Shown: positions 16,083 to 24,354 of the stretch, in pieces
Layout: the number at the start of each line of letters is the position of its first letter
Numbering within the stretch: position 1 is the first letter of the stretch
Origin: Amycolatopsis sp.
GTDB lineage: Bacteria > Actinomycetota > Actinomycetes > Mycobacteriales > Pseudonocardiaceae
Direction: 5' to 3'
DNA length: 40,499 nucleotides
Assembly (NCBI RefSeq): GCF_025464955.1
Contig: NZ_JAODNM010000122.1
Span: 1 to 40,499 of the forward strand
Made by a program: the position numbers and the translations under genes
Notes under the pieces: generated by a model
Database searches by the model: none
Told to the model about the DNA's origin: nothing
What the model saw: only the letters and a program-made list of their open reading frames with translations

Positions 16083-18485
16083 TTGGCGGGACTGGTCGGG
16101 CTCCTGATCGTGCTGATGATCGTCATCTGGCTGATTCGACAAGTTGGTCGTACTCCGCTGCCGCGTACAACCCAAGCCCCCACGACGCCGCGACAACAGC
16201 AGCGCGCGGTGCCGGCAGCACGTCCGCGCCCGACCCCTCAACCGGTGAGACACCGAAGAACACCGAGTCCAGCAGCACCGCGCCCGACCAGAGCTCCGGC
16301 GCCGATGAGACAACAGCCACCTCCGCCGCCTCCATCTCCACTCCCCCGGAACAGCCGGCCGCTGGCCACACAAGCTGTCAGCAGCCGCGCTGTTATACCG
16401 CCTACTCCCCAGCCGACCCCGCAGTTGCCACCCGAACATAGGTGGATTACCCCAGGTCAGGACGTCGCGGTCGCGAAGACGCTCGTGAAAGGAGGCATGC
16501 TCTACGTCGGTACAAGCATGGCAGACGCGGCAGGCAGTAATACCGAGCCCGCCTTGATCGATCCCACACTGCCGGTCGACCTGCGTACCCCTGACTGGCA
16601 GGGCGAGTCGATGAGCTACTGGCCCAGCTACGCCGATATCTCACCGAGAGCCCGCGGCGCGTACCTGGCGTGGCTGACCGGCGGCCGCGCGAATCCAAAC
16701 GCCTACATCGGCTATGTGTTCCTGTACTTCTACGGCCTCGAGCGCCGCGTGCTCACCGAGCTTCCCCACCTCGACAATGCCGCCGCCGAGTGCAGCACTT
16801 TGGTAGCCGAGATCAGCCGTTTGCTGCAGATCTACCAGGGAAATAGTTCGTTTCGGGGGTACGCCCAGGCCCTGCTCGACAGCGCGGGAATTCTGGACCC
16901 GGCCCTCCGGTACGACCGGGCCGCGCCGCGGGTTCCCGAGTGGAGCCACGAGCTCCCCATGGACCTGAAGATCGGACTCGCACAGCTGGCAGTAGCCGCC
17001 CGGCCGATCCCGGCGGACTGGGCACTGTCCTGGTACGGCCACCACCCCGACACCCACTTGCGCACCCCCGCCGTTCGCTGCGCGGACGAATTCCTGGAGC
17101 TGTTCACGAAGCGCTATCGTGCGCGGTTCGGCGACGGCATGATCATCAAGCCGAACAAGGCGCGCCTCTCGACCAGTTACTACGCCGCCAGCCGTGGTTT
17201 CCACGGAAACGTGACACTGGAGAACACGGCACTTCCCGACGTCGGCAAGCTGACCGGCCCGATCACCAAGCTGCGAGACCTGGTCGAAGGCGTGACCAGC
17301 GATCTCGAGGCCTTCAGCCGCTATCTCGGCCGCAACCCAGATGGCGCAAGTTCGCCAGCGGCCATCGCACTGCTGCCCGACGGCGTCACCCACAAACCGA
17401 GTCCCGAGGCCGACGCACTCTGGTCGTGGGCGGCTCAGAGCATCGGCAACGCTGGCCGCGGAGTCGTCTCCGCGGAGGAGCTCATCACGCGGTGGCCGAC
17501 CAAAACAGGCAAGCTGGCAAAAGCGGACGCAGTCGCCGTGGCACAACTGCTGGAGCAGCGTGGTCTCGGTATCGAGCCAGACGTGCGGTTCGGCGGCACC
17601 ACGCCGACACCTACATCGTCGATCGTCCTGTTCCGTCGCGCGGACCGTCCGGTCAGCGCGCCTGGCACCGAATACGCCGCCGCGCTCGCGATTATCAACC
17701 TCGGCATGCTCGTCGCCGCCGCGGACGGCACAGTCAGTGAACCAGAGCGCAGGGCGCTGCGGGAGCTGGCGATCGATGAGCTCGACCTCAGCGAAGACGA
17801 GCGTCTCCGTCTAGACGCCCACGCTGCTCTGGTACTGACCAAGCCACCAACGCCAGCAGCGTTGCGTCGACGACTGGAGTCACTGCCGACGTCGCGCAAG
17901 GCCGCAGTCGGGCGATTGCTCATCACGATCGCGGCCGCGGACGGCCAGGTCACCGCGGACGAGATACGCACGCTGGAACGGCTGTTCACCACGCTCGGAC
18001 TCGACCCCGGTGAGGTGTACGGGACGCTGCACGCGGCGGCGACCGCGACAGACGACCTCACGCGCACCGAGATCCCCGGTGAACGTCGACAGGGCCGAAG
18101 GATCGCGGCAAACGGGACCGGCGCCGCGACGTTGACCCTGGATCCGGAACGCCTGTCGAGGACCAGGGCCGAGTCAGCGCTGGTCGCCGCCGAGCTGGCG
18201 GAGATCTTCGCCGACGACGAGCCGCTACCGCCGCCGTCTCCCGTCGAGACAGCATCGGCCTGCGGACTCGATGCAGCGCACACTCGGCTGTTCCACCGGC
18301 TCGTCGAGCGCGAGGAGTGGAGCCGCGCCGAGTTCGACGAGCTGGCCAGCAACGCGGGTCTACTGCCCGACGGTGCACTCGAGGTCCTCAACGACGCGGC
18401 CTACGACCGCACCGACGAACCACTGTGCGAAGGCTCCGACCCCATCGAGATCAACCACGACATCGTGAAGGACATGCTCCGATGA
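16083..18485 (+). CDS. TerB-N/TerB/TerB-C domain protein, membrane anchored
   Basis: 800 residues from a TTG at 16083, a weak start chosen because it captures the transmembrane anchor (residues 3-18). A Pro/Arg/Gln-rich linker runs to about 120, then a TerB-N domain (about 130-340; SMSYWPSYADISPRARGAYLAWL). TerB follows at about 530-650, with two acidic helical motifs (LVAAADGTVSEPERRALREL and IAAADGQVTADEIRTLERLF) that in TellURITE-resistance TerB bind metal. TerB-C is at about 690-800 (HTRLFHRLVEREEWSRAEFDEL). Its TGA overlaps the next ATG (ATGA), so it is coupled to the ATPase. It probably serves as a membrane-tethered sensor or scaffold for the ATPase-helicase pair. Confidence 0.9.
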   Translation: MAGLVGLLIVLMIVIWLIRQVGRTPLPRTTQAPTTPRQQQRAVPAARPRPTPQPVRHRRTPSPAAPRPTRAPAPMRQQPPPPPPSPLPRNSRPLATQAVSSRAVIPPTPQPTPQLPPEHRWITPGQDVAVAKTLVKGGMLYVGTSMADAAGSNTEPALIDPTLPVDLRTPDWQGESMSYWPSYADISPRARGAYLAWLTGGRANPNAYIGYVFLYFYGLERRVLTELPHLDNAAAECSTLVAEISRLLQIYQGNSSFRGYAQALLDSAGILDPALRYDRAAPRVPEWSHELPMDLKIGLAQLAVAARPIPADWALSWYGHHPDTHLRTPAVRCADEFLELFTKRYRARFGDGMIIKPNKARLSTSYYAASRGFHGNVTLENTALPDVGKLTGPITKLRDLVEGVTSDLEAFSRYLGRNPDGASSPAAIALLPDGVTHKPSPEADALWSWAAQSIGNAGRGVVSAEELITRWPTKTGKLAKADAVAVAQLLEQRGLGIEPDVRFGGTTPTPTSSIVLFRRADRPVSAPGTEYAAALAIINLGMLVAAADGTVSEPERRALRELAIDELDLSEDERLRLDAHAALVLTKPPTPAALRRRLESLPTSRKAAVGRLLITIAAADGQVTADEIRTLERLFTTLGLDPGEVYGTLHAAATATDDLTRTEIPGERRQGRRIAANGTGAATLTLDPERLSRTRAESALVAAELAEIFADDEPLPPPSPVETASACGLDAAHTRLFHRLVEREEWSRAEFDELASNAGLLPDGALEVLNDAAYDRTDEPLCEGSDPIEINHDIVKDMLR

Positions 18486-19822
18486 CAACCCCAGCCCCGA
18501 AGCCCACCCGCCTGCGCCCTCGCGACCGCGACGCGATCATCTCGTCGCTGCGGTCCGGCGTCGTCCCCCGCGCCGGATTCCAGCACATCCAGGTCGGCCG
18601 CGCCGCCGAAGTCTCGGCGATGAGCCAGGAGATCGCCCGGATCGCCGACGGCGGCTCCGCGGTCCGGTTCGTGATCGGCGAATACGGTGCCGGCAAGACG
18701 TTCTTCCTCAACCTGGTCCGCTCCATCGCAGCCGAGAGCAAGCTCGTCACGACCACCGCCGACCTCAGCCCCGACCGGCGCCTGCACGCCAGCGGCGGAC
18801 AGGCGCGCTCGCTCTACGCCGAGCTCATGCGCAACATCGCCACCCGCTCCACCCCGGACGGCAACGCCCTGCCCAGCATCGTCGAAAGGTTCGTGACCTC
18901 GGCGATCCAGGAAGCCACAACCGCTGGAGTCTCCCCCGCCACCGTGATCTCCACCCGGCTCGAACGACTGTCGGAGAGTGTCGGCGGCTATGACTTCGCC
19001 CAGGTCATCGCCGCTTACTGGCGAGGTCACGACACCGGCAACGAGCAGCTCAAGGCCGATGCGGTCCGTTGGCTGCGGGGCGAATTCACCACCCGCACCG
19101 AAGCCCGTGCGGCACTCGGTGTCCGCAGCATCGTCGACGACACGACCTTCTACGACCACCTGAAGCTGATGGCCCGGTTCGTGAGGCTCGCCGGCTTCTC
19201 CGGCCTGCTGGTCTGCCTCGACGAGATGGTCAACCTCTACAAACTCGCCCACACCGGCGCCCGCAAGTCGAACTACGAGCAGGTTCTGCGCATCGTCAAC
19301 GACTGTCTGCAGGGCAACGTCGAAGGCCTCGGTTTCTGCTTCGGCGGTACCCCCGAGATGCTGATGGATACTCGCCGCGGACTGTACAGCTACGAGGCGC
19401 TGCGCAGCCGTCTCGCCGAGAACACCTTCGCCGTCGGAGGCCTGGTCGACTACTCCGGACCTGTGCTGCGACTGGCGAACCTGACCCCGGAGGACATGCA
19501 CGTCCTGCTCGAACGGCTCCGCCACGTCTACGCCGCCGGCGACCCCGCGGCCTACCTCGTCCCCGACGACGCCTTGTCCGCGTTCATGCAGCACTGCGCC
19601 GGGAGGATCGGCGACGCCTACTTCCGCACCCCGCGCAACACCATCAAGGAGTTCGTCAACCTCCTGGCCGTGCTCGAGCAGAACCCCGGAGCGGACTGGC
19701 GGCAGCTGCTCGGCACCGTGTCGATCAGTACCGAGAGCAATCCCGATCTGGAGCCGCTGCCCGACGAGTCCGACACGCAGGATGTGAACGGCACCGATGA
19801 ACTCGCCGACCTCCGCATCTGA
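18482..19822 (+). CDS. DUF2791/BrxD-like P-loop ATPase
   Basis: 446 residues. Walker A GEYGAGKT at residues 66-73 and Walker B LLVCLDEM at 242-249; the FLNLVRSIA and YKLAHTG blocks are typical of the DUF2791 ATPases (BrxD of type 2 BREX is one). The C-terminus contains RTPRNTIKEFVNLLAVLEQN, a family signature. The family pairs with an SF2 helicase and is thought to load or regulate it on DNA. The ATG at 18482 overlaps the stop of the TerB gene, and its 3' end overlaps the helicase start by 26 bases. A longer upstream open frame is rejected because it runs back through the TerB gene. Confidence 0.95.
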   Translation: MTTPAPKPTRLRPRDRDAIISSLRSGVVPRAGFQHIQVGRAAEVSAMSQEIARIADGGSAVRFVIGEYGAGKTFFLNLVRSIAAESKLVTTTADLSPDRRLHASGGQARSLYAELMRNIATRSTPDGNALPSIVERFVTSAIQEATTAGVSPATVISTRLERLSESVGGYDFAQVIAAYWRGHDTGNEQLKADAVRWLRGEFTTRTEARAALGVRSIVDDTTFYDHLKLMARFVRLAGFSGLLVCLDEMVNLYKLAHTGARKSNYEQVLRIVNDCLQGNVEGLGFCFGGTPEMLMDTRRGLYSYEALRSRLAENTFAVGGLVDYSGPVLRLANLTPEDMHVLLERLRHVYAAGDPAAYLVPDDALSAFMQHCAGRIGDAYFRTPRNTIKEFVNLLAVLEQNPGADWRQLLGTVSISTESNPDLEPLPDESDTQDVNGTDELADLRI

Positions 19823-22022
19823 GGCCCTCCACTTCGACCGGCTGCATCCGCTGGTCCGGCGATGGGTGTGGCAGCAGGGGTGGAATGAACTCCACGACAT
19901 CCAGGACGCGGCCATCCCCGCCATCCTCGACGGGAACAACGACGTTCTGATCGGCGCCGCGACCGCAGCCGGGAAGACCGAGGCCGCCTTTCTGCCCATC
20001 TGTTCGAAGATCGCCGGGCAGAGCGGACCCGGCATCCAAGCGCTGTACGTCGGACCGCTCAAGGCACTGATCAACGATCAGTTCCGCCGTATGGAGGAGC
20101 TCTGCGAAGTCCTCGAGATCCGGACCCACCGCTGGCACGGCGACGTCGCCGGCACGCGCAAGCAGGCCATGCTGCGCAATCCGTCCGGGATTCTCCTGAT
20201 CACGCCGGAGTCGCTGGAGGCGATGTTCGTGCTCCGCGGGACGCACATCCCGCGACTCTTCGCCTCGCTGCAGTACGTGGTGATCGACGAGCTGCACTCG
20301 TTCCTGGACACCGAGCGCGGCGCCCAGCTGCTGTCCCAGCTCCACCGCCTCGAGATCGCAGTGAAACGACAGATACCTCGAATCGGCCTGTCAGCGACGC
20401 TGGGTGACATGTCGCTGGCAGCTGCTCAGCTCCGCCCGAGCGACGGAGACAAGGTGACGATCTTGGAGTCACAAGCAAGTGGCCAAGACCTGCGTCTGCA
20501 GGTGCGCAGCTACGTCGACGAACGACCAGCTGCGCCAAGTGATACAGACGCTGGTGAGGAAACGTCAGTCCGTGGGATCGCGGACCACCTGTTCGCCAAC
20601 CTGCGCGGCAAGACCAACCTGGTGTTCGCCAACGCGCGTTCACGAGTCGAGCTGTACGCGGCCGAACTCGCCGACCGCAGCCTCCACGCCGGCGTTCCCA
20701 ACGAGTTCCACGCCCATCACGGCAACCTCGCCAAAGAACTCCGCGAAGATGTCGAAGCCATGCTCAAGGACCCGACAAAACCGACCACCGCAGTCTGCAC
20801 GACGACGCTGGAGATGGGCATCGACATCGGCGCCATCGCCCAAGTCGCGCAGATCGGACCCCCACCGTCCGTCGCTTCCCTGCGGCAGAGACTCGGTCGG
20901 TCCGGCCGCCGCAACGAACCCGCGATCCTCCGCGCCTACTGCGCCTCGATGGCCGTCGACGCCGAAACGCCACTGCTCGATCGCCTCCAACTACCTTTAG
21001 TGCAGACCATCGCGTCCATCGAACTGCTGCTGGACCGCTGGTGCGAGCCACCGGAGCCGGCCCAGTTGCACCTGTCAACGCTGATCCAACAACTGCTGTC
21101 CTTGATCGCCCAACACAGCGGCGTGCTACCGCTCGAGGCGTACCGGGTGCTGTGTGGCCGAGGAAGCCCGTTCTTCATTGTCACCTCGACACAGTTCGCC
21201 GAGCTGCTCCGAACACTTGGGAGCAAGGACGTGCTCACTCAGTCCAACGACGGAACCCTCCTGCTCGGCGGACGCGGAGAACCCACGGTCAACCACTACA
21301 CGTTCTATGCCGCGTTCCAGACATCAGAGGAATACCGTCTAATACACAGCGGTCGGCAGCTCGGCACCATGCCGATCGACTTCCCACTTTACGAAGATCT
21401 ACTCCTCGTTTTCGCCGGCCAACGTTGGCGTGTGACCGCCATCCACGAAGAGGACAAGGTCGTTCAACTGACGCCAGCCCCCGGAGGCAAGCCACCCCAG
21501 TTGGGCGTCTCAGCCGGTCTGGTGCACGCCGAGGTGCGAGTCCGTATGCGGACTCTCCTGGAAGATGATCGCGCCGCTGCCTATCTGGATCTCCAGTCCC
21601 GCACGCTGCTCGAACAAGCCCGCCGGGAATACGCCACCCTCCAACTCGACCACTGCCCAATCATCACCGACGGCGCCGACACGTTGCTGCTCCCCTGGAC
21701 AGGGGATCGCCAACTGCACACCCTCGCCGCGATCCTTAACGAGACCGGGATGGAGGCGACTGTCGACGGCGCGGCGCTTCGACTCATTGGTACGCCCCGC
21801 AGCGCAGCGCTGACAGCAATGGCGAAAATAGCTGACAGTCCCGCACCCGGTCCTGACCAGCTCGCCCGCAAGGTTGAGAACAAGACCACCGCGAAGTTCG
21901 ACGACTGGCTTGGGGAAGACCTTCTCTGCGACCAGTTCGGGTCAGCATCCCTCGACTGCATCGGTGCCGTCGAAGCAGCCCGACTCGTCGCAAAAGCCTC
22001 CGCGGCCGGCAGCTCAACTTAA
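19797..22022 (+). CDS. superfamily II DEAD/DEAH-type helicase (Lhr/BrxHI-like)
   Basis: 741 residues. Q-like motif LHDIQDAAIP (32-41), Walker A ATAAGKT (55-61), motif Ib PLKALINDQ, motif II DELH (164-167), motif III SAT (199-201), then the second RecA domain with TTLEMGIDIG and the arginine finger QRLGRSGRR. The C-terminal 300 residues follow the Lhr/BrxHI pattern, with a winged-helix-like region and an alpha/beta end. All ATPase motifs are intact, so it should be an active DNA translocase. It is the last gene of the operon, overlapping the ATPase by 26 bases. The following 271 bases show nothing convincing. Confidence 0.95.
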   Translation: MNSPTSASEALHFDRLHPLVRRWVWQQGWNELHDIQDAAIPAILDGNNDVLIGAATAAGKTEAAFLPICSKIAGQSGPGIQALYVGPLKALINDQFRRMEELCEVLEIRTHRWHGDVAGTRKQAMLRNPSGILLITPESLEAMFVLRGTHIPRLFASLQYVVIDELHSFLDTERGAQLLSQLHRLEIAVKRQIPRIGLSATLGDMSLAAAQLRPSDGDKVTILESQASGQDLRLQVRSYVDERPAAPSDTDAGEETSVRGIADHLFANLRGKTNLVFANARSRVELYAAELADRSLHAGVPNEFHAHHGNLAKELREDVEAMLKDPTKPTTAVCTTTLEMGIDIGAIAQVAQIGPPPSVASLRQRLGRSGRRNEPAILRAYCASMAVDAETPLLDRLQLPLVQTIASIELLLDRWCEPPEPAQLHLSTLIQQLLSLIAQHSGVLPLEAYRVLCGRGSPFFIVTSTQFAELLRTLGSKDVLTQSNDGTLLLGGRGEPTVNHYTFYAAFQTSEEYRLIHSGRQLGTMPIDFPLYEDLLLVFAGQRWRVTAIHEEDKVVQLTPAPGGKPPQLGVSAGLVHAEVRVRMRTLLEDDRAAAYLDLQSRTLLEQARREYATLQLDHCPIITDGADTLLLPWTGDRQLHTLAAILNETGMEATVDGAALRLIGTPRSAALTAMAKIADSPAPGPDQLARKVENKTTAKFDDWLGEDLLCDQFGSASLDCIGAVEAARLVAKASAAGSST

Positions 22023-22293
22023 CTCGACGTGTCCTGTAGCGGCAGCACCAGCCACTACAGATGCAGCGGCTGTCCACTCGCTGACCGCTGCGTCAACTAA
22101 ATGGTCAAGAGTTCATGGACAGAGCACAAGCTGTCACCACGGCGTTACCTAGCTCCACCGAGCACGCTGACAGCGCCGGTACACGCATTTTCATGCCCCT
22201 GATCAGAACGCCTTCAAGGATGACGTAACAAAATTTGCGAGCTACGCGACTACCTACCGTATTCACCTTCACGCCAACACGGAAAGTCAACTG

Positions 22294-22992
22294 TTGACCA
22301 CAAACACAATTGCGATCATCGCCGGCTGCCTGATAGCAATGGCCGGCGTCGTTGTCATCGCTCACAGAATCAAGGAGAAAACGGAAGACACTCCCACCAT
22401 CGCACGGATTGGCCCAATCGAGCTAAGTGGCGGAGCGGGAACGGTTCTCGCCATGATCGGCGGCCTAATCTTACTCGCGAGCCTGTTATGGCCACTTGGC
22501 AACATAAGCAACCGCGACCAAAACCCGGTTTCATCAACACCGACAACTCCAACACGACCGTCATCCATACCACCTACAGTAAAACTGGCATCGCCAACAC
22601 CGCAAGTCACGCAAGTCGCAATCACATCACCCACGACCGGCCAGAAGGTAATCGGAAAATCCGGTGTTCTACTGGAGGGAACCGCAGGCGAAGCCGACGA
22701 CCGACAGCTGTGGCTTTTTGATCACGCGGACGACAATCTATACTACTTAATCAGCAACGCTCCGCTGACCGTCACCAACGGCCGCTGGTCGGCCCAGGAC
22801 CCGCAAGTCGGATCTACAACGTCCGAGGACGACGGACACACCTTTGTCCTCCTACTAGCCCAGGCAGACGCCAGATGCAACGGTACCTTAGGATCGGCCG
22901 TGCCCAACGCAAGCGGCGACATCGTCTTCCCGCACCTCCCCGAAGGCTGTAGCCAAGTTGCCTCAGTAAACGTTGTCAAGAGTTCGTCATGA
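22294..22992 (+). CDS. membrane protein with extracellular beta domain
   Basis: 232 residues from a TTG at 22294 (GGAAAG upstream). Two hydrophobic segments (IAIIAGCLIAMAGVVVIAH, residues about 6-24; LAMIGGLILLASLLWPL, about 52-68), a Ser/Thr/Pro linker, then an outer domain: ITSPTTGQKVIGKSGVLLEG, DDRQLWLFDHADDNLYYL, HTFVLLLAQADARC. That reads as an Ig-like or carbohydrate-binding-like fold with two Cys. Third-position GC is visibly lower than in the helicase operon, so it was probably acquired separately. Function unknown. Confidence 0.75.
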   Translation: MTTNTIAIIAGCLIAMAGVVVIAHRIKEKTEDTPTIARIGPIELSGGAGTVLAMIGGLILLASLLWPLGNISNRDQNPVSSTPTTPTRPSSIPPTVKLASPTPQVTQVAITSPTTGQKVIGKSGVLLEGTAGEADDRQLWLFDHADDNLYYLISNAPLTVTNGRWSAQDPQVGSTTSEDDGHTFVLLLAQADARCNGTLGSAVPNASGDIVFPHLPEGCSQVASVNVVKSSS

Positions 22993-22999
22993 TGATATT

Positions 23000-23351
23000 G
23001 AAAACGCCAGTACCGAAGGACAGTCATTACGCGCCAGAAGACCTCAGACGAGGAGACCAAGGAGTTCGTTGCGGCGACCGAGCGCAGAGAGCGGTTCTCG
23101 CTCGTGGTTGTGCCAGGGCAGACGGACTCGACCGAAATGAAATGATAACCAAGTAGTTCTTCGAGAATGACAGTAAGGCCCCCAAACGGAATCGCGCACA
23201 TCGTGTCACGGGCTACAGCACGATCTGCAACTACGGCGATGAACACGCCACACTGAACATCATCTCTACGGTTAGCGCTCAAGGTCATCCGCTCTGCACC
23301 GTCAACCGACTTGTAGCGCAGCGACGCCAAGTAGCGACTTCCACCGGCCAC
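23000..23351 (-). CDS. possible small gene, doubtful
   Basis: Reverse frame from GTG at 23351 reads GGSRYLASLRYKSVDGAER, FIAVVADRAVARDTMCAIPF and LTVILEELLGYHFISVES, which has protein-like composition. No ribosome site is visible, and the frame continues to 22743 under the forward membrane-protein gene, so the true end is unclear. It may be a gene fragment left by insertion-sequence activity. Apart from this, 22993-23378 shows nothing. Confidence 0.25.
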
Positions 23352-23618
23352 ATTGACGAAGTCACATGATCCCGCCGCGTGCAGAATGAGACCACCATCG
23401 CGTCGACGAGGTCGCTACCTCTAGATCGTGCTGCAAATCTGCTGCAAGGGAGCTGCCACGTGACGAAGGAACGTTCGTCCCGATTTCACATTGCGTCCGG
23501 CCTGGACCACTTCCGAAATTCCTCTCGTGAGGATGGTCAAGAACTGCCAGCGATGGTGATTAACCGGATCGCGTGGCCCCAAGCCGCCTCCCGCCGCACC
23601 CGGAGACGCTACGCATTC

Positions 23619-23951
23619 ACCGAAATCGTCGACGTCATCCAGACCGACAACGGCGCAGGATTCCCATCAGCGTTCCACTGGCACGTGCTGGACAAGCGCA
23701 TCCAGCACGTCTACATCAAACCCCGCACACCCCGCCTGAACGAGAAGGTCAAACGCTCCCACCGCATCGACACCGAAGAGTTCTACCGGCTCCTCTACGG
23801 CATCGTCATCGACGACAGCACGCTATTCAGCGACAAGCTGCAGGAATGGGAGGACTACTACAACTACCACCGGCCCCACGGCGGCCTGGACGGCCAAACC
23901 CCTCATGAGAGACTACGACAGAAGACCACCGCGAAAGCCGCCCAGGCGTAG
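23619..23951 (+). pseudogene. IS481-family transposase C-terminal remnant
   Basis: About 110 residues match the second half of an IS481 DDE transposase: VIQTDNGAGFPSAFHWH (second catalytic Asp), YIKPRTPRLN, then KRSHRIDTEEFYRLL and WEDYYNYHRPHGGLDGQTP. The N-terminal HTH and the first catalytic Asp are missing. The catalytic Glu, normally in NGKVERSH, is a Lys here (NEKVKRSH, codon AAA), and the preceding Gly has become Glu. Both are G-to-A changes on the coding strand. The gene is dead. The open frame begins further upstream (23379) but the earlier residues are unrelated. Confidence 0.8.
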
Positions 23952-24002
23952 CCCATCACCGTCAGCGGCACAGTCCAAGATCTCTTGAACCCCACATTGA
24001 CA
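23619..24002 (+). mobile_element. IS481-like element, 5'-deleted
   Basis: Includes the transposase remnant and a probable right end: read inward from 24002, the reverse strand starts TGTCAATGTGGGG, a TGT-type terminus. No matching left end is visible within the preceding 600 bases. Confidence 0.45.
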
Positions 24003-24075
24003 CCATCGATTACGCAATTCGGTACGCGATTAGTTGCCAGCATGCTGACCGACCCAACTGTGCCACCTTGTGAAA

Positions 24076-24354
24076 TCAATCATCTCGAGTGAAATCAGGG
24101 ACGTCGACGATCGCCTCCGGATCGCCGATGACCCTCGTAGGCATACCCTTTGGAGCGCGCACTCGCGAAACTGTTATGCCATGCAGGCAGGCATTGCACC
24201 AGAATAACAGGTAACCGACGCGCGTTTCTTCGTCGACAATGTACCGGATCTCAAGCTGATCCCTATCGCAATTCGGGCACAGCCCGGTCCCCGTCGACTG
24301 TCTACCGTCGACGACACGCGCCAACACAGCCAGCCAGGCTTGTCTGCCAGCCAT
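24076..24354 (-). CDS. zinc-ribbon protein, probable immunity partner of the Rhs toxin
   Basis: 92 residues with two CxxC knuckles, Cys26/Cys29 (LCPNCDR) and Cys53/Cys56 (WCNACLHG), 23 residues apart, predicting a zinc-ribbon fold. Its ATG (24354-24352) shares one base with the TGA of the giant rhs gene (TGATG), so it is made directly after it. Small genes in this position usually encode the immunity protein that binds the toxin domain. That is an inference from position: I recognise no named immunity family. A regulatory zinc ribbon is the alternative. Confidence 0.8.
   Translation of the reverse strand: MAGRQAWLAVLARVVDGRQSTGTGLCPNCDRDQLEIRYIVDEETRVGYLLFWCNACLHGITVSRVRAPKGMPTRVIGDPEAIVDVPDFTRDD

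Noticed and set aside
16152..16440. Pro/Arg/Gln-rich stretch of the TerB protein as a possible frameshift or non-coding gap
   Set aside because: The frame stays open on both sides and such linkers between a membrane anchor and a domain are common.
17435..18391. A 318-residue Ser/Ala/Arg-rich reverse frame under the TerB gene
   Set aside because: Low-complexity shadow; no start signals.
18401..20074. A 557-residue reverse frame under the ATPase and helicase genes
   Set aside because: Composition typical of an antisense shadow; both overlapping forward genes have intact Walker motifs.
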